DNA of 64,000 nucleotides from NCBI GenBank assembly GCA_022432975.1, contig CM039509.1, forward strand, positions 1,977,982-2,041,981, read 5' to 3'. A model generated the notes under the pieces. The model did not search any database. It had not been told where the DNA came from and worked only from the letters and a program-made list of their open reading frames with translations. A program made the translations under genes and the position numbers. Positions 52,101 to 62,349 of the stretch are shown here, piece after piece (the stretch's first letter is position 1; each line of letters opens with the position of its first letter). This DNA comes from Begonia masoniana (Eukaryota; Streptophyta; Magnoliopsida; Cucurbitales; Begoniaceae).

Positions 52101-55100
52101 AAGATACTTTAACTTTCCCTATCCTGTTTTATGGTACCGTATTCCATTAAAAGTTCGTCTTCCGTGTTATGGATGACCATATTTTTTAATATGGATATTG
52201 GATTGAATTCTTGCATAAAATAGGTTACTTAAGACCTTATTTACTACCAACATGTTATCTGCTGTAGTTGGAATAGATAATTATTTTTGTATTATATACC
52301 ATCTACGACATGAAAAAGATTAGACATACTGTAGGCAGGTACCATATTCCATTAAAAGTTCGTCTTCCGTATTTAAGTGTAGGGGCTAAATTTGGAGCAA
52401 CGACTCACAATTTACTTGAACTATTATAGTTTAAAATAATTTACAAATTTGAAAATTAAGACAACTTGATGAAACTTTATTATTATAATAAATCAATAAT
52501 TAGTTTAAGTCACAATTCAATTCAATATGAGCAGACATGACATATGAAATTCATTAGCTGTGACAACCCTCAAAACAAATTTTCCTGAAATGGAAACCCT
52601 AACATTTTTTCCATTTCAATCTTCAATTAAACTTTATCAATTCATTTCAATACCCTAACTTACTTAGATTCATAAATGCTCAATCAATAATTACGCGAAA
52701 GCTCTTAAATCTATTTAGAAAGCTCTTAAATCTATTTAATACCATAGCTGCATTTATTATGAATCAAATATGTAATTATAAGTTAAAATAATTAAAGTAT
52801 TCAATGATGTGCGGCTTTAAATAATCTATTGTCTATATTATTGAATTCCATTAAAAAAAAATATTGTATCAAACTAAAGTTTAATTTAATAATTACTAAT
52901 GTTTGATCATGATTAAATCCTTGGAGCATGACAAACAAAATAAACTTAAACATCTAGTCGCATTACAATCATGATATTCCTTGAATAGTTATTTGTTTCA
53001 ATTCTCTGTTTTTCAGTATTTTTTCATTAGTAACCTTGCCTGTTCGTCAATGTTTTTGTTGGATATTAACATGTGTTTACATTTCTTCACCACTAGCCTT
53101 TGTTTATTTATTGTGGCTTTTATTTGTCAATTTTTTGTGTGGTTAATATATATACTACGTTTGCTTTCTCCACTAATCCTTGTTTAATTATGTTTCCTTG
53201 GCAATATTGAAAGATGGTTGAATCAAGATTCCAAGAGCTTCTGGATCATTCCTTGTTGCATTTAAAGAAGAAATGGCTCTTCGGCATATTGGATGATTTC
53301 ATCACCAAGCAACTACCAAACAATGTTACATGGGGTTTAAGCTTCTTGTATGCAATGGAACATACGGGAGATCGTGCCTTGACTTCCACACAAGGTGAAA
53401 CCTGTTGAATAGAGTTAATTCTTTCTTTATTACCCACATCCTCTCACTTTGTTTTTTTAGGTGAACTGGCGCATGCACTGAGGTTTTTAGCATCTGTTGT
53501 ATCTCAAAGCTTTTTAGCGTTTGGTGACATTCTTGGGCTGCATAGAAAGTTTCTTGAACTTTCGGGCAGCATCAATCGAATATTTGAGCTTGAAGAACTT
53601 CTAGATGCCGCACAATCTGGTACCTTTATCCTTTTTGTTCGATCTGATCGCAGATAAAATGCATGCTCGTTGTAGTCTTTGTATTCTGTGTGAATTTTTT
53701 TTTCGTGAATCTCATCATAATCATCGATGTCTTTCTAAGCATGGAGGTTCCATCTTTGAACCTAAAACCTGTACGTTTGATTTATGATAAAATAATTTAT
53801 TCCCAACTGTTTAGTCTATTAAGTTGTAGGTGATTGGAAGTCTTTATATCTTTTTTAGTGAATATAAAAAAATAGGACCAAGCCAGGTTGGTATTAAATT
53901 ATCAAGCATATAAGGATTCGCATTACTATTTCAGCTATTAAATTTTAGTATCGTTGGATGTTGATCTTTATGAAAATCACGTTTTTAATGTGCATTATTA
54001 ACGATTAAAATGATTTCATTCTGGCCCTTGCATATTTGCAAGTTGTTACGAGACTGTTTAATTGTTCCATTGGTTCCTAGTCTAAAGTTTAGGGCTCATA
54101 CTGACGAAGTTGTTTAATTTGTAGGGGATACTGTGAGTGATTCTCTATTGCCTTCCAATGGCTCTGAAGATGTCATTTCATTCTCTGAGGTCGATATCAT
54201 TACCCCTGGGCAGAAAATGTTAGCTTGGAAATTGACTTGTGACATAGTATCACAGAAGAGCCTTTTAGTCACAGGTTTGTGTTTATTGATTTGCTATAGT
54301 TTTGAAATCTTAATTTTTCAAATCTGGTAGCTGTTAATGTGACTGATAAACTATTCTAATTTGAAGGCCCAAATGGGAGTGGAAAAAGTTCTATTTTCAG
54401 AGTCCTTAGAGGTTTTTGGCCTATCATGAGCGGAACGCTCACTAAACCGTCGAAAAATGTTAATGAAGAGGCTCAGATAGGTTGCACCATCTTCTATGTT
54501 CCTCAGCGACCATATACGTGCCTGGGCACCTTGAGGGATCAGATTATATATCCCCTCTCCCATAACGAAGCGAAGTTGATGTTGTCAAAAATTTATGGAA
54601 AAGGTAAATTTTTTGTACAGGCTGTGCAATAGTTTTTAGTTTGCTTTCAGTTCCGAGCTTTTGTTTCCTATTAACATTTGACTGTTGAGAGTGAAATAGA
54701 GAGGAGGAAAAATCTGATCAGGAAAAAGTTATGTGTGGAGAAATGTTGCCCATTTGTTGAAGTGCAGTTTGGGGAGTTAAGGGGTGCTGAGCTGGCCAGT
54801 TAGTTATGGTAGTTAGGAGGAGTGTTCTTCCAACTAGGGGTAGTCTGAAGTGGGATATCAGACGCAGGAGTGTGGGGTGAAGCTGGAAGGATTATGTTTG
54901 CAGAGAATTGCATTCTGCTTAGGATTGTATGTGAGTGTGGATAATACTACAGCTTTGTGGTAGAATAGTTTTGGAAAAACCTTCCTCGGGGAGTGGAGTT
55001 TGTAATAGGGGAACTCATCGATCTGACACGTCCCTCTACTCATGTTGAATTTTAGTGCATGATAATCTTGCAAAAATTTACCCAATAATAAATACTTGTA

Positions 55101-56354
55101 CCTTTAACTACAATCTGATTTTTTATGCTTATGTTGAGCAAAGACTGATCTCATTCTAGTCTTTTCCCCTCCTTGCCTTCCCATTTACGTTGTTCTGTAC
55201 GGTCTAGTCTTTCACAGTGCACATCTAACCTTACGGAGTTCATAATATGGAGGACAATGTTTCCCGGGAAATTGAGGACTGATTTGCACCAAAAGATCTA
55301 AATTCTTGGTGAATTTGTTATCTTTCTGAATAAAGTTTTTAGTTTGATGTTCTAACTGTAATATCATTCTATGAAAAATAGTGTTCTCGCTGGAGGCCGC
55401 TTAACCTCTCGTCAAATGAACTTCTATAGCTTCTCGTAACGCTTGCGCATCTTCATGCATTAAAGGTTGTAATTAAACTCTTCTTGACGTACCAAATGTT
55501 GTAATTGTACTCGTTCAGGTACAAAGGCTGTTGATAATGAGAGCAGCTTGGACGTGCATTTGAAAACTATTCTTGATCACGTTCGATTAAGTTATCTTCT
55601 GGATAGGGATGAAGGTGGTTGGGATGCAAACTTAAACTGGGAAGACACTCTTTCACTTGGGGAACAACAGAGATTAGGAATGGTGAGTTGAAGCGTAACT
55701 TTATGATTTGTGGTGGTACTTTATTAAACCAATTAGTTAAGAGGCATGCATGTATCTAACATGACACTTTCTGTTCTTGAAGGCTCGTTTATTTTTTCAC
55801 AAGCCAAAGTTTGGTATCCTTGATGAGTGCACCAAGTAAGTGGGACTGCTCAATTCTTTGGTTTTTCCTTCTTTTTTTTTTTTTAAATTAAGATCGTACC
55901 ATTGTTGTCTATGCTCTGTTTTAATTTATTTTGCTTCATTAAAATGGCAGCGCGACAAGTATAGATGTTGAAGAACACCTATATAGGCTTGCAAGAGGAA
56001 TGGGCATTACAGTGGTCACTTCATCACAGGTTTGTACTGCTCCACCAATTATATTAAAGATCAATAACATGATAAACCTTCCTATCGGAGAAGAAATTAA
56101 CTGTATTGGGAAGAATTTGAACTTGGTTTCCACTAATAAATTACTTTTGCTCGACATCTCTCTATAAAATTATCGTCAAAACCGAATAAATTCCAGAGAA
56201 ACGCTTCCCTGTTTTATCTACCCACTTCCCGCATTTCACTTTCATTCGATTTATTTATTTGTTGCAGAGGCCGGCCTTGATACCATTCCACACGACTGAA
56301 TTACGTCTCATAGATGGTGAAGGTAGCTGGGAGCTCCGCTCAATCGAGCGATAG
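34171..56354 (+). CDS. ABCD1: Peroxisomal full-length ABC transporter (ABCD1/COMATOSE/PXA1)
   Basis: 25 coding exons: 34171-34232, 34778-35051, 35758-35982, 42996-43193, 43325-43779, 44586-44724, 44807-44885, 45219-45457, 45589-45893, 45982-46084, 46182-46337, 46733-46832, 46911-47019, 51144-51234, 51590-51714, 51808-51957, 52026-52098, 53214-53394, 53461-53619, 54125-54274, 54367-54603, 55519-55682, 55783-55835, 55951-56029, 56268-56354. They sum to 3,993 nt, 1,330 residues, with every phase consistent; Arabidopsis CTS is 1,337. It is two fused ABCD half-transporters. Half 1 has [17 protein letters not shown], Walker [10 protein letters not shown], signature [15 protein letters not shown] and Walker [11 protein letters not shown]. 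Half 2 has [41 protein letters not shown] and [10 protein letters not shown]. The family imports fatty acyl substrates, the jasmonate precursor OPDA and auxin precursors into peroxisomes. Introns 3 (7 kb) and 13 (4.1 kb) are enlarged by mobile elements, but the coding frame is intact. Confidence 0.97.
37480..40120 (+). mobile_element. Degraded Ty3/gypsy gag-protease fragment in ABCD1 intron 3
   Basis: Scattered frames on the plus strand resemble gypsy gag. One near 38060 reads [18 protein letters not shown], one near 38265 [16 protein letters not shown], and one near 39094 CFKCDEKYS (zinc-knuckle start). A protease-like stretch follows near 39275, [19 protein letters not shown]. Many stops and frameshifts are present, so it is dead. 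A segment of about 350 bp within it is duplicated (39436-39785 and 39786-40112). No reverse transcriptase, integrase or LTRs were found. It lies in the same orientation as the host gene. Confidence 0.7.
39436..40112. repeat. Diverged tandem duplication of about 350 bp
   Basis: The two halves, 39436-39785 and 39786-40112, share long similar runs such as ACAATTTACGACATTAG, TAGTTGACTGCCAC and GTGTGTTGTTG in the same order. They differ by substitutions and small indels. The unit covers the protease-end region of the gypsy relic. Confidence 0.75.
40699..41017 (+). mobile_element. Complete TRIM retroelement in ABCD1 intron 3
   Basis: This is a 319-bp terminal-repeat retrotransposon in miniature. 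LTRs of 112 bp (40699-40810) and 113 bp (40905-41017) both start TGTTGTCCCACATTGACAGA and end TTTCTATCA, with TATAAATATGAG inside. Directly after the left LTR comes TGGTATCAGAG, a primer-binding site for initiator tRNA-Met. Just before the right LTR is the purine-rich GTGTGGGCGGG tract. Both flanks carry the 5-bp target duplication ACATG (40694-40698, 41018-41022). It encodes no protein, so it must have moved with enzymes from another element. Confidence 0.93.
41881..42577. mobile_element. MULE-like non-autonomous element in ABCD1 intron 3
   Basis: Long imperfect terminal inverted repeats of about 75 bp bound this 0.7-kb element. The left end reads TCCAATTTAAACCTCAAACT, and the reverse complement of the right end reads TCCAATTTAAACATTGAACT, both continuing through GGTCAG and AACTATGTTT. 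Flanks CTTAAAATTT (41871-41880) and CTTGAAGTTT (42578-42587) agree at 8 of 10 bases, like an old 9-10-bp target duplication. Long TIRs and this duplication length point to a Mutator-like element. The interior has GGGCGA-rich blocks and no transposase. Confidence 0.7.
47354..50440 (+). mobile_element. Internally deleted chromovirus (Ty3/gypsy) in ABCD1 intron 13
   Basis: Diverged LTRs lie at about 47354-47696 and 50095-50440, both containing ACATTCTGTGTGATCGTT and ending TATCA. TTGGTATCCGAAC, a mutated tRNA-Met primer-binding site, follows the left LTR. Plus-strand remnants in order are gag ([20 protein letters not shown] near 48150) and a zinc knuckle [14 protein letters not shown] near 48815 with His replaced by Asn. 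Protease-edge text ([12 protein letters not shown]) follows near 48990, running straight into integrase ([45 protein letters not shown]). Last is a chromodomain-like tail ([11 protein letters not shown]) near 50060. Reverse transcriptase and RNase H are missing. Stops are frequent, so it is inactive. No target duplication was recognised. Confidence 0.85.
50605..50700. repeat. Perfect 48-bp tandem duplication
   Basis: The unit starting TGATGTAGGCATGCTATAAA occurs twice back to back, at 50605-50652 and 50653-50700, with no differences. It lies in ABCD1 intron 13 just downstream of the chromovirus relic. Confidence 0.95.
52130..52372. repeat. Direct repeat of about 35 bp, 207 bp apart, in ABCD1 intron 17
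   Basis: The text GGTACCRTATTCCATTAAAAGTTCGTCTTCCGT appears near 52132 and again near 52339 with one or two differences. The roughly 170 bp between has no recognisable element. This looks like a local segmental duplication within the intron. Confidence 0.8.
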
Positions 56355-58001
56355 CACGACAGCAATACAAGTATGAATACTGTCAAGCTGGCTCTGTGGT
56401 ACTTTTTATTCGTTGAAAACACAATACCATATGATTTGTAAGTGTATCAGTCTATATATAGAATATATATATATATATTTAGATAACTGAGGGAAAAGGA
56501 AAGGGGAAGAAGAAGGAATTTGATATAGGAATGTTATTGTAGCAACTACAGGGAATAAGATGAGAGCATTCTAGGTGTTTAATGTCTTGTTGTACAGTGG
56601 CCACCGTTTCCTTTTTCTCTTTTTTCATCATCTGCCATTGCTTTCTCCCTGTCTTTCCCACAGCAATAAAAATAGGGTCAAATATTTATTAGCCATTTGA
56701 ATTTGTGCTCAATTTCTCCTGTCTTGATCGCCCATCTGCCATTTTTTTTTACCAAAATTCCAGGGTGGATGGTCATGTTTAGATTTGTTGCCAGTTTAGT
56801 GATGAAATATGAATGAATAAGCAAGTTCAGCTAATTTTTCTGCTGCCTATTTGATTATATGCCGGGTGTATTCAATGAGCTGCGAGGTTAGTGTGGATCT
56901 TTGGCTGTGTATATATATTATGATATAATATAAATTTTTAAATAATATATTGCAAGAAAAATGAATGAAGGACACGTGTCATTTATGCTATAAGGCAGAC
57001 TGAAGTGCAAAACTAAGGTTGCGTTTTGTTTGAAGTATTGTTAATGATTGTTGAGACAATTATCTATGCTCTTCTTGACAAAATTTATGAGGATCATTCT
57101 ATTCAAATAAATAGTTTTAAGAGTATAAATTGAAATTACCTTTTAAAATTAGAGTTCAATTGACTATACCAAAAAAAAAAAAAAGTAGTAAAGAAGAAAC
57201 TGAGATTAATTTAAAAAAATACTAGATGATATTTGAAAATTTTTTTACATGTTTGACCTATCATGGGTAGATAATAGAAAATTTTTCGTGATTTTCTAAA
57301 ATTTGTATGATTTATTATAATATTACAATAAATTATGTATGTGTTAAAAAATAACAAAAATTTCTAGATTATCTTCTCATTAAGTAATGAACATGTGGTA
57401 AAAATTTTAATTGAATTCAAGATCATTTGATAATTTTTTAAATGAGAGTTTAATGAAATTGTTGATAGAAGGTCAAAACTGATAACAGAATCAAAGTACA
57501 GGGTTCGGTTTGTCTATTTTTTTAGTACAGAGAGCGAATTGAAAAAAAAAAATGTATAGTACAGGGCTCAAATCGATAATTACCCAATAATAAATATAAC
57601 ATTATTGATAATACAGTATCCAATCTCATTCTCATCTTCAATCACGACCTACTTCACTATCACAAATATAGGCTATTCTTCTCTTTTTCTCCTCTCTCTA
57701 AACCAAAATTACCTTCGTTTTTGTCGAGTGATTTCGCAACCATTGTGGCAAACTAATAGTCTTCGATGATACAAAAGAAAAGTTCAAAACTGCATGTCGT
57801 TTTATGGAAAGGTCAATTTCAATTGAAAACCAATTTCATGGACAAAACTTTTATACCTAGCTTAGATCAAGGCAACTTCAAAAAAAGGAATAAAAAGGAG
57901 GCAACTGGGAATTGGTTTAGAAAACAAGCCAATGCCATTCTTTACTTTCTCATGGTTTACTTCAATACTAAGCTTAGAACAGGCTTCTTTTTTCTTCCTT
58001 C
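56355..58001. other. Intergenic, ABCD1 to reticulon gene
   Basis: It holds the 3' end of the ABCD1 transcript and AT-rich DNA with a short (AT)n run near 56466-56478. A TATTTAAG box at about 58002, 70 bp before the reticulon ATG, is a plausible core promoter. The frame at 57766-58008 shows no recognisable domain. Confidence 0.45.
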
Positions 58002-58072
58002 TATTTAAGAGAATGTGAAAAGCATTGGACCCTGAAGTTTGTCATCTGATTCACTGTCGTCAAAGAATAGCC

Positions 58073-58479
58073 ATGTCGTCTTCTTCGTCTTCTGATTCTG
58101 AAACTGAGCGATCTCATGCGCCAGCTAAGAAGCTTTTTGGACGTCAAAGGCCTCTCTATGATGTTTTCGGAAGAGGGCAAAGTATAATTTCTTTTTTCTC
58201 TCTCTTTATTGTCTGTATTTATTCTGTTTATGAACTGAAATGAAGGGTTTTTTTCTGGGTTATTTTTGCAGTGGCAGATGTGTTGTTATGGAGGAAGAAG
58301 AAGGTATCTGCTGGGCTGATGGTTGGGTTGACGATATTATGGCTTCTTTTCGAGGTGGCGGAGTATAACTTTGTCACTCTCCTCTGCCATATTTCCATCA
58401 CCACTCTCCTCTTGGTCTTCATTTGGTGTACTGGTTCCGACCTCTTCAAATGGTCTCTCTCTCTCTCTCTCTCTCTCTC

Positions 58480-58520
<41 letters not shown>

Positions 58521-59168
58521 TTAAATCTGGGTTGAGCAATGGGTGAATAACGAGAATTAAATCAATGGCAGGGCTCCTCCAAAAGTACCAGAAATAATTC
58601 TGAAAGAAACAACGTTTAGAGAAATGTCTTTCACTTTTCACAGAAGAGTCAACCAGTTCATCTCCCAGCTTTTTTACATCGCCTGCGGTAGAGACCTCCC
58701 CGCCTTCTTCTTGGTATTTCTTCAACTTTAGCCTTTGTTCTTATTATTATTATTATTATTTAGAAATAATATTTAACAAAGTAATACAAGTCTTATAGGG
58801 CGATGAATATCTAACACTTTGCTAATTTAATCTCAGGCAATTATTTCTCTTTATATTCTATCAGTCATCGGCTCTTATGTCAGCTTCATTAATCTCCTCT
58901 ACTTCGGTATGTATTTTTCTGTCACATAATTTCCATTGCCTTAGTTAATCTCTTACAAATTATAGCTCTTCTTGTTTATTATTATCTATGCTTCGAAGGT
59001 TTTCTTGGCTTGTCTGTGCTTCCATTTCTATACGAGCGATACGAAAACGACATAGATTATTTTGCCTGGAAAATGACACGAAAGATGAAGAAATCTTTCC
59101 AAAAGCTCGATTCGAAGCTACTTAACAAGATTCCGAGAGGCCCGGTGAAGGAGAAGAAAACTAGATAA
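58073..59168 (+). CDS. Reticulon-like protein B (RTNLB family)
   Basis: Five exons (58073-58181, 58272-58452, 58572-58713, 58837-58906, 58999-59168) give 223 residues in one intact frame. The N-terminus is Ser-rich and acidic (SSSSSSDSETERS). The reticulon homology domain starts with LYDVFGRGQMADVLLWRKKK. The first hydrophobic hairpin is SAGLMVGLTILWLLFEV...LLVFIWC, followed by the loop PPKVPEIILKETTF and RDLPAFFL. The second hairpin is YILSVIGSYVSFINLLYFGFL, then VLPFLYERYENDIDYF. It ends KKTR, so lysines at -3 and -4 form a dilysine ER-retention signal. Such proteins insert as wedges in the ER membrane and curve tubules. Intron 2 begins with a CT microsatellite directly at the donor. It is closest in plan to RTNLB9/11-type proteins, but I cannot pick a paralogue. 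Confidence 0.95.
58453..58516. repeat. (CT)n microsatellite starting at a splice donor
   Basis: A CT dinucleotide run of about 60 bases, broken once by CCCC, begins with the GT of the intron-2 donor (AAATG|GTCTCTCTCT). The donor therefore has no normal GTRAGT consensus. Confidence 0.93.
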
Positions 59169-59169
59169 A

Positions 59170-59990
59170 ATGATCGTGAATAGACACATTCGTTAAACTC
59201 GTAAATTGTATAAATTGTGCATATTGTAAAAGTTTAATATTACAAATCCAAAATAAAATCAAGAATATCAAATATTTCTAGATAAACATTGTTCTATAAT
59301 TATACTCAATTTGAGTGTTGACATTCGTTCTTCCCTTCTCTTCTCTAGACGTTTGGAACTAGTCTCGTTCTCAATTTTGTCGTCTCCGTGTCTTTGTAGT
59401 ATAGTTACGACTTTCTTAATTGTGATAACCCGTCATGTGATGATAAGAATGATTGTAAGTGTAGCCAGTACCAAAAAAATTACAATCTTACGTTGTCTAG
59501 TTACATCCTTTCAAATTCTAATTTTCTCCCACATGTCCATTAATTTTTTTAAGTCATTTAGTTGGCGGTTAAACAATCAAAATACATTCAATACGGATTT
59601 ACTAGAATAGAATATTATTATAAAATTGTAAAAATATAATTAGGATTTTAGTTTGTACCGGGTCAAGTGGGCCCCCGACCTGATCGATTGCCAACTTCTC
59701 GCTCTCTCTTGAATTTTACACTTGTATATTGCAAATCTAAGCTTACTCGCATTTTTAGTGGGTAAGGAAAGAATGATCATAATTTATTTTATTTTTCGTA
59801 ATTATAGTAATGCTAGAGTTACTTTCTACTTCTTACTTATTAGCGTGACAAACATTGATTCGTGTAATTAATGTAATAAATTTTAAATAGTTAAAATAAG
59901 TCATTAATTGCACCAATCAATATTTAACACGTCAAAAAGCAAGAATACATGATATGAAGAGAGTGTGAACAAAGTATTATTCTTGTAGTT
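59170..59990. other. Intergenic, no gene recognised
   Basis: This is the reticulon 3' flank and AT-rich DNA. A short frame at 59311-59610 has no recognisable domain. Confidence 0.4.
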
Positions 59991-59993
59991 GTG

Positions 59994-60327
59994 AAAAAAA
60001 AAAAAAAAAAAAAAAAGTAAAAAAAAAAAAAAAAAGTAAAAAAAAAAAAAAAGTAAAAAAAAAAAAAAAAAAAAGTAAAAAAAAAAAAAAGTAAAAAAAA
60101 AAAAAAAAAAAAAAAAGTAAAAAAAAAAAAAGTAAAAAAAAAAAAAGTAAAAAAAAAAAAAAAAAAAAGTAAAAAAAAAAAAAAAAGTAAAAAAAAAAAA
60201 AGTAAAAAAAAAAAAAAAAGTAAAAAAAAAAAAAGTAAAAAAAAAAAAAAAAAAAAGTAAAAAAAAAAAAAGTAAAAAAAAAAAAAAGTAAAAAAAAAAA
60301 AAAAAGTAAAAAAAAAAAAAAAAAAAA

Positions 60328-60400
<73 letters not shown>

Positions 60401-60494
60401 AAAAAAAAAAAAAAAAAAAGTAAAAAAAAAAAAAGTAAAAAAAAAAAAAAGTAAAAAAAAAAAAAAAAAAAGTAAAAAAAAAAAAAAGTAAAAG
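59994..60494. repeat. Poly(A)/GT low-complexity array, about 25 units
   Basis: Runs of 11-35 adenines are separated by exactly one GT each time, giving units GT-A(n). I count about 25 GT interruptions between 60017 and 60489, and no other base occurs. Unit length varies irregularly. The Phe-rich frames read on the minus strand are artefacts of poly(T). Confidence 0.95.
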
Positions 60495-61471
60495 GTTGTA
60501 ATTCATGCATATCTGATTTTGATGACTTGAAATGACTATTTATGACCAAAATTTAAGGTCGTTTATCCGAAATTTAATGTCATAAGATAAAATTATAATT
60601 AAGTCGAAAGCTTATAAGAAGCAAAATCAAATTATCCATATATTACCTACGTTATTATTGCTTGATATCATGTTTACAAGCATGCTTTGAAATTATGTTG
60701 ATTTTTCGGTATATAATAATAATTGAGTAGAATTCAAGCAATAATCATGTAGCTTTTTCTCATTTAATTAGTAACAAATTTGAATGAATAAATGAAGAAT
60801 TTATTTTTTAAAATAAATTTTGATTTAGAGTCATGGATAACTAATAACACAAACAATTATTTTAAGAAAAATTTGATTCCAACATTTTAAATTCAATAAT
60901 ACCTCAAAATCGTGGAATTTACATGACTTTTTGTTGCATCTTTCAGGGTTCCTAGTACAATATTGTCTGTTTTGGGCCAAAGTCCACTCAAATTTGTTCT
61001 TGAAGTTAACTCCAAATGTAAAAATGAGAATCCTACTTATAAATCATGCATTTTTCATTTTATCAAGCGATGTAGTATTGTGCATCTACTAGTATATGTT
61101 GGGCACTTTATGCCTGCACATGGCAGTCCGTCACACTTTTTTAGTGCATATTTCATTAATTAAATAACGAAAGATTATATAAATATAATAAAATCCTATT
61201 TTAAGTTTGTGTCATTTTATTAATGAATTCTAAAAAATATTTTAACAAATTCAACAAAAAAAAAAAGTAAAAATATAAAAAAAAAAGACATTAAATATTT
61301 AGGTAATGACGTCATTTTTAGAGAACCGATCAGTCGACACTTCTTCTCCAAAGCGCCTAAATTTGGAGATTATCCCAACGAACGAACCTCTCCTTCCTTA
61401 TTAAAGGCGCTCCCTCTTCTCTCATTTCCTCTCTCTCTCTCTCTCGACAGTCCGTCAATTGTGGAGGTCCG
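60495..61471. other. Intergenic and promoter region of the DUF1645 gene
   Basis: AT-rich DNA with no recognisable gene. A TTATTAAAGG box near 61399 and a CT-rich leader at 61420-61446 precede the ATG at 61472 and look like a core promoter with a pyrimidine-rich leader. Confidence 0.45.
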
Positions 61472-62198
61472 ATGATCCGAGCCGGAGACGGCTACGGAGC
61501 TCTCTCCCTTTCTCCCAGCTTCAGCCCCTATTCTTCAGGCAAGCTTGCTGACATTGCTGCCAGAGTTGTCCACGAATTTCAACAAGAGCGCCGTTCAGAT
61601 GAAGATATTTACGGATGGGAATCGGTAACGTCCGTTTCTCCGCTCCAGGATTCTTCCTCGTTTTCTCGGTCGAGGAATCCGGAGCAAGGGAAAATTGACA
61701 GCGGAGACGACGATGAGTTCGAATTTGCTGTTGTTTCCAGAGAGGCGTACGCGTCCATCATTTCGGCTGATGAAATCTTCTATAACGGCCAGTTTAGATC
61801 GACTTATCCTCTCTTTGGTACAGACTTAGAGCTAAGAGATTCGAAAAGCGACGATAAGTTGACGAAGCCGAGGCCGACGAAAGTATTACGTCGCTCGTCG
61901 CTGCGGGTGTTGATGAGCGAAGATCGGGAACTAACAGTCAAGCTCGTCGTCTGACGCCGACGAACTTGAAGCCGTTTCGCCTGAAATGTACTGCGCGTGG
62001 TCTCCAAAAGATTCCGTGCCATCGCCTGAGAGCTGCAAGAAAACGAAATCAACAGAATCGTCCAAGATGTGGAGGTTTAGGGGATTTCTCAACCGAAGCA
62101 AAAGCGATGGTAAGGAACTGTTCATGTTCTTGAATCCATTAAACAAGAAAACAAATAAAACAGGGGATACATCTGGGAAACAACAAGGAAAAAGTTGA
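61472..62198 (+). CDS. DUF1645 family protein (apparent frameshift)
   Basis: A single-exon frame starts MIRAGDGYGALSLSPSFSPY. It shows the family order: SSGKLADIAARVVHEF, an acidic DDDEFEFAVVSRE, then SADEIFYNGQFRSTYPLF. At about 61929-61938 the frame shifts by one base. The next frame continues SSSSSDADELEAVSPEMYCAWSPKDS, KMWRFRGFLNRSKSDGKELFMFL and ends at 62198. Both halves match consecutive parts of plant DUF1645 proteins (ADEL...PxxYCxWSP and RWRFRDLLxRSxSDGK). The function of this plant-specific family is poorly known; a rice member has been linked to grain size. Without the shift the protein would have about 240 residues. The sequence to 62350 may extend it in yet another frame, but I cannot support that. 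Confidence 0.72.
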
Positions 62199-62349
62199 GC
62201 AGAGCGGGTGATAATGCCGTTTCTGGCGGAGAGGAACAAACAGAACCACAACACGAGAAGAAGAGAGAAAATGAAGAAATGGATTAAGAAGTCGTCCAAT
62301 CCTTCTCACAATGTTAAAATACAGCGAGCAGGAATTTGCTCAAATTCTT

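Noticed and set aside
59904..60549. Two long Phe/Leu/Thr-rich reading frames on the minus strand
   Set aside because: They only translate the poly(T)/AC complement of the A-run array; stop codons are absent because of composition, not coding selection.
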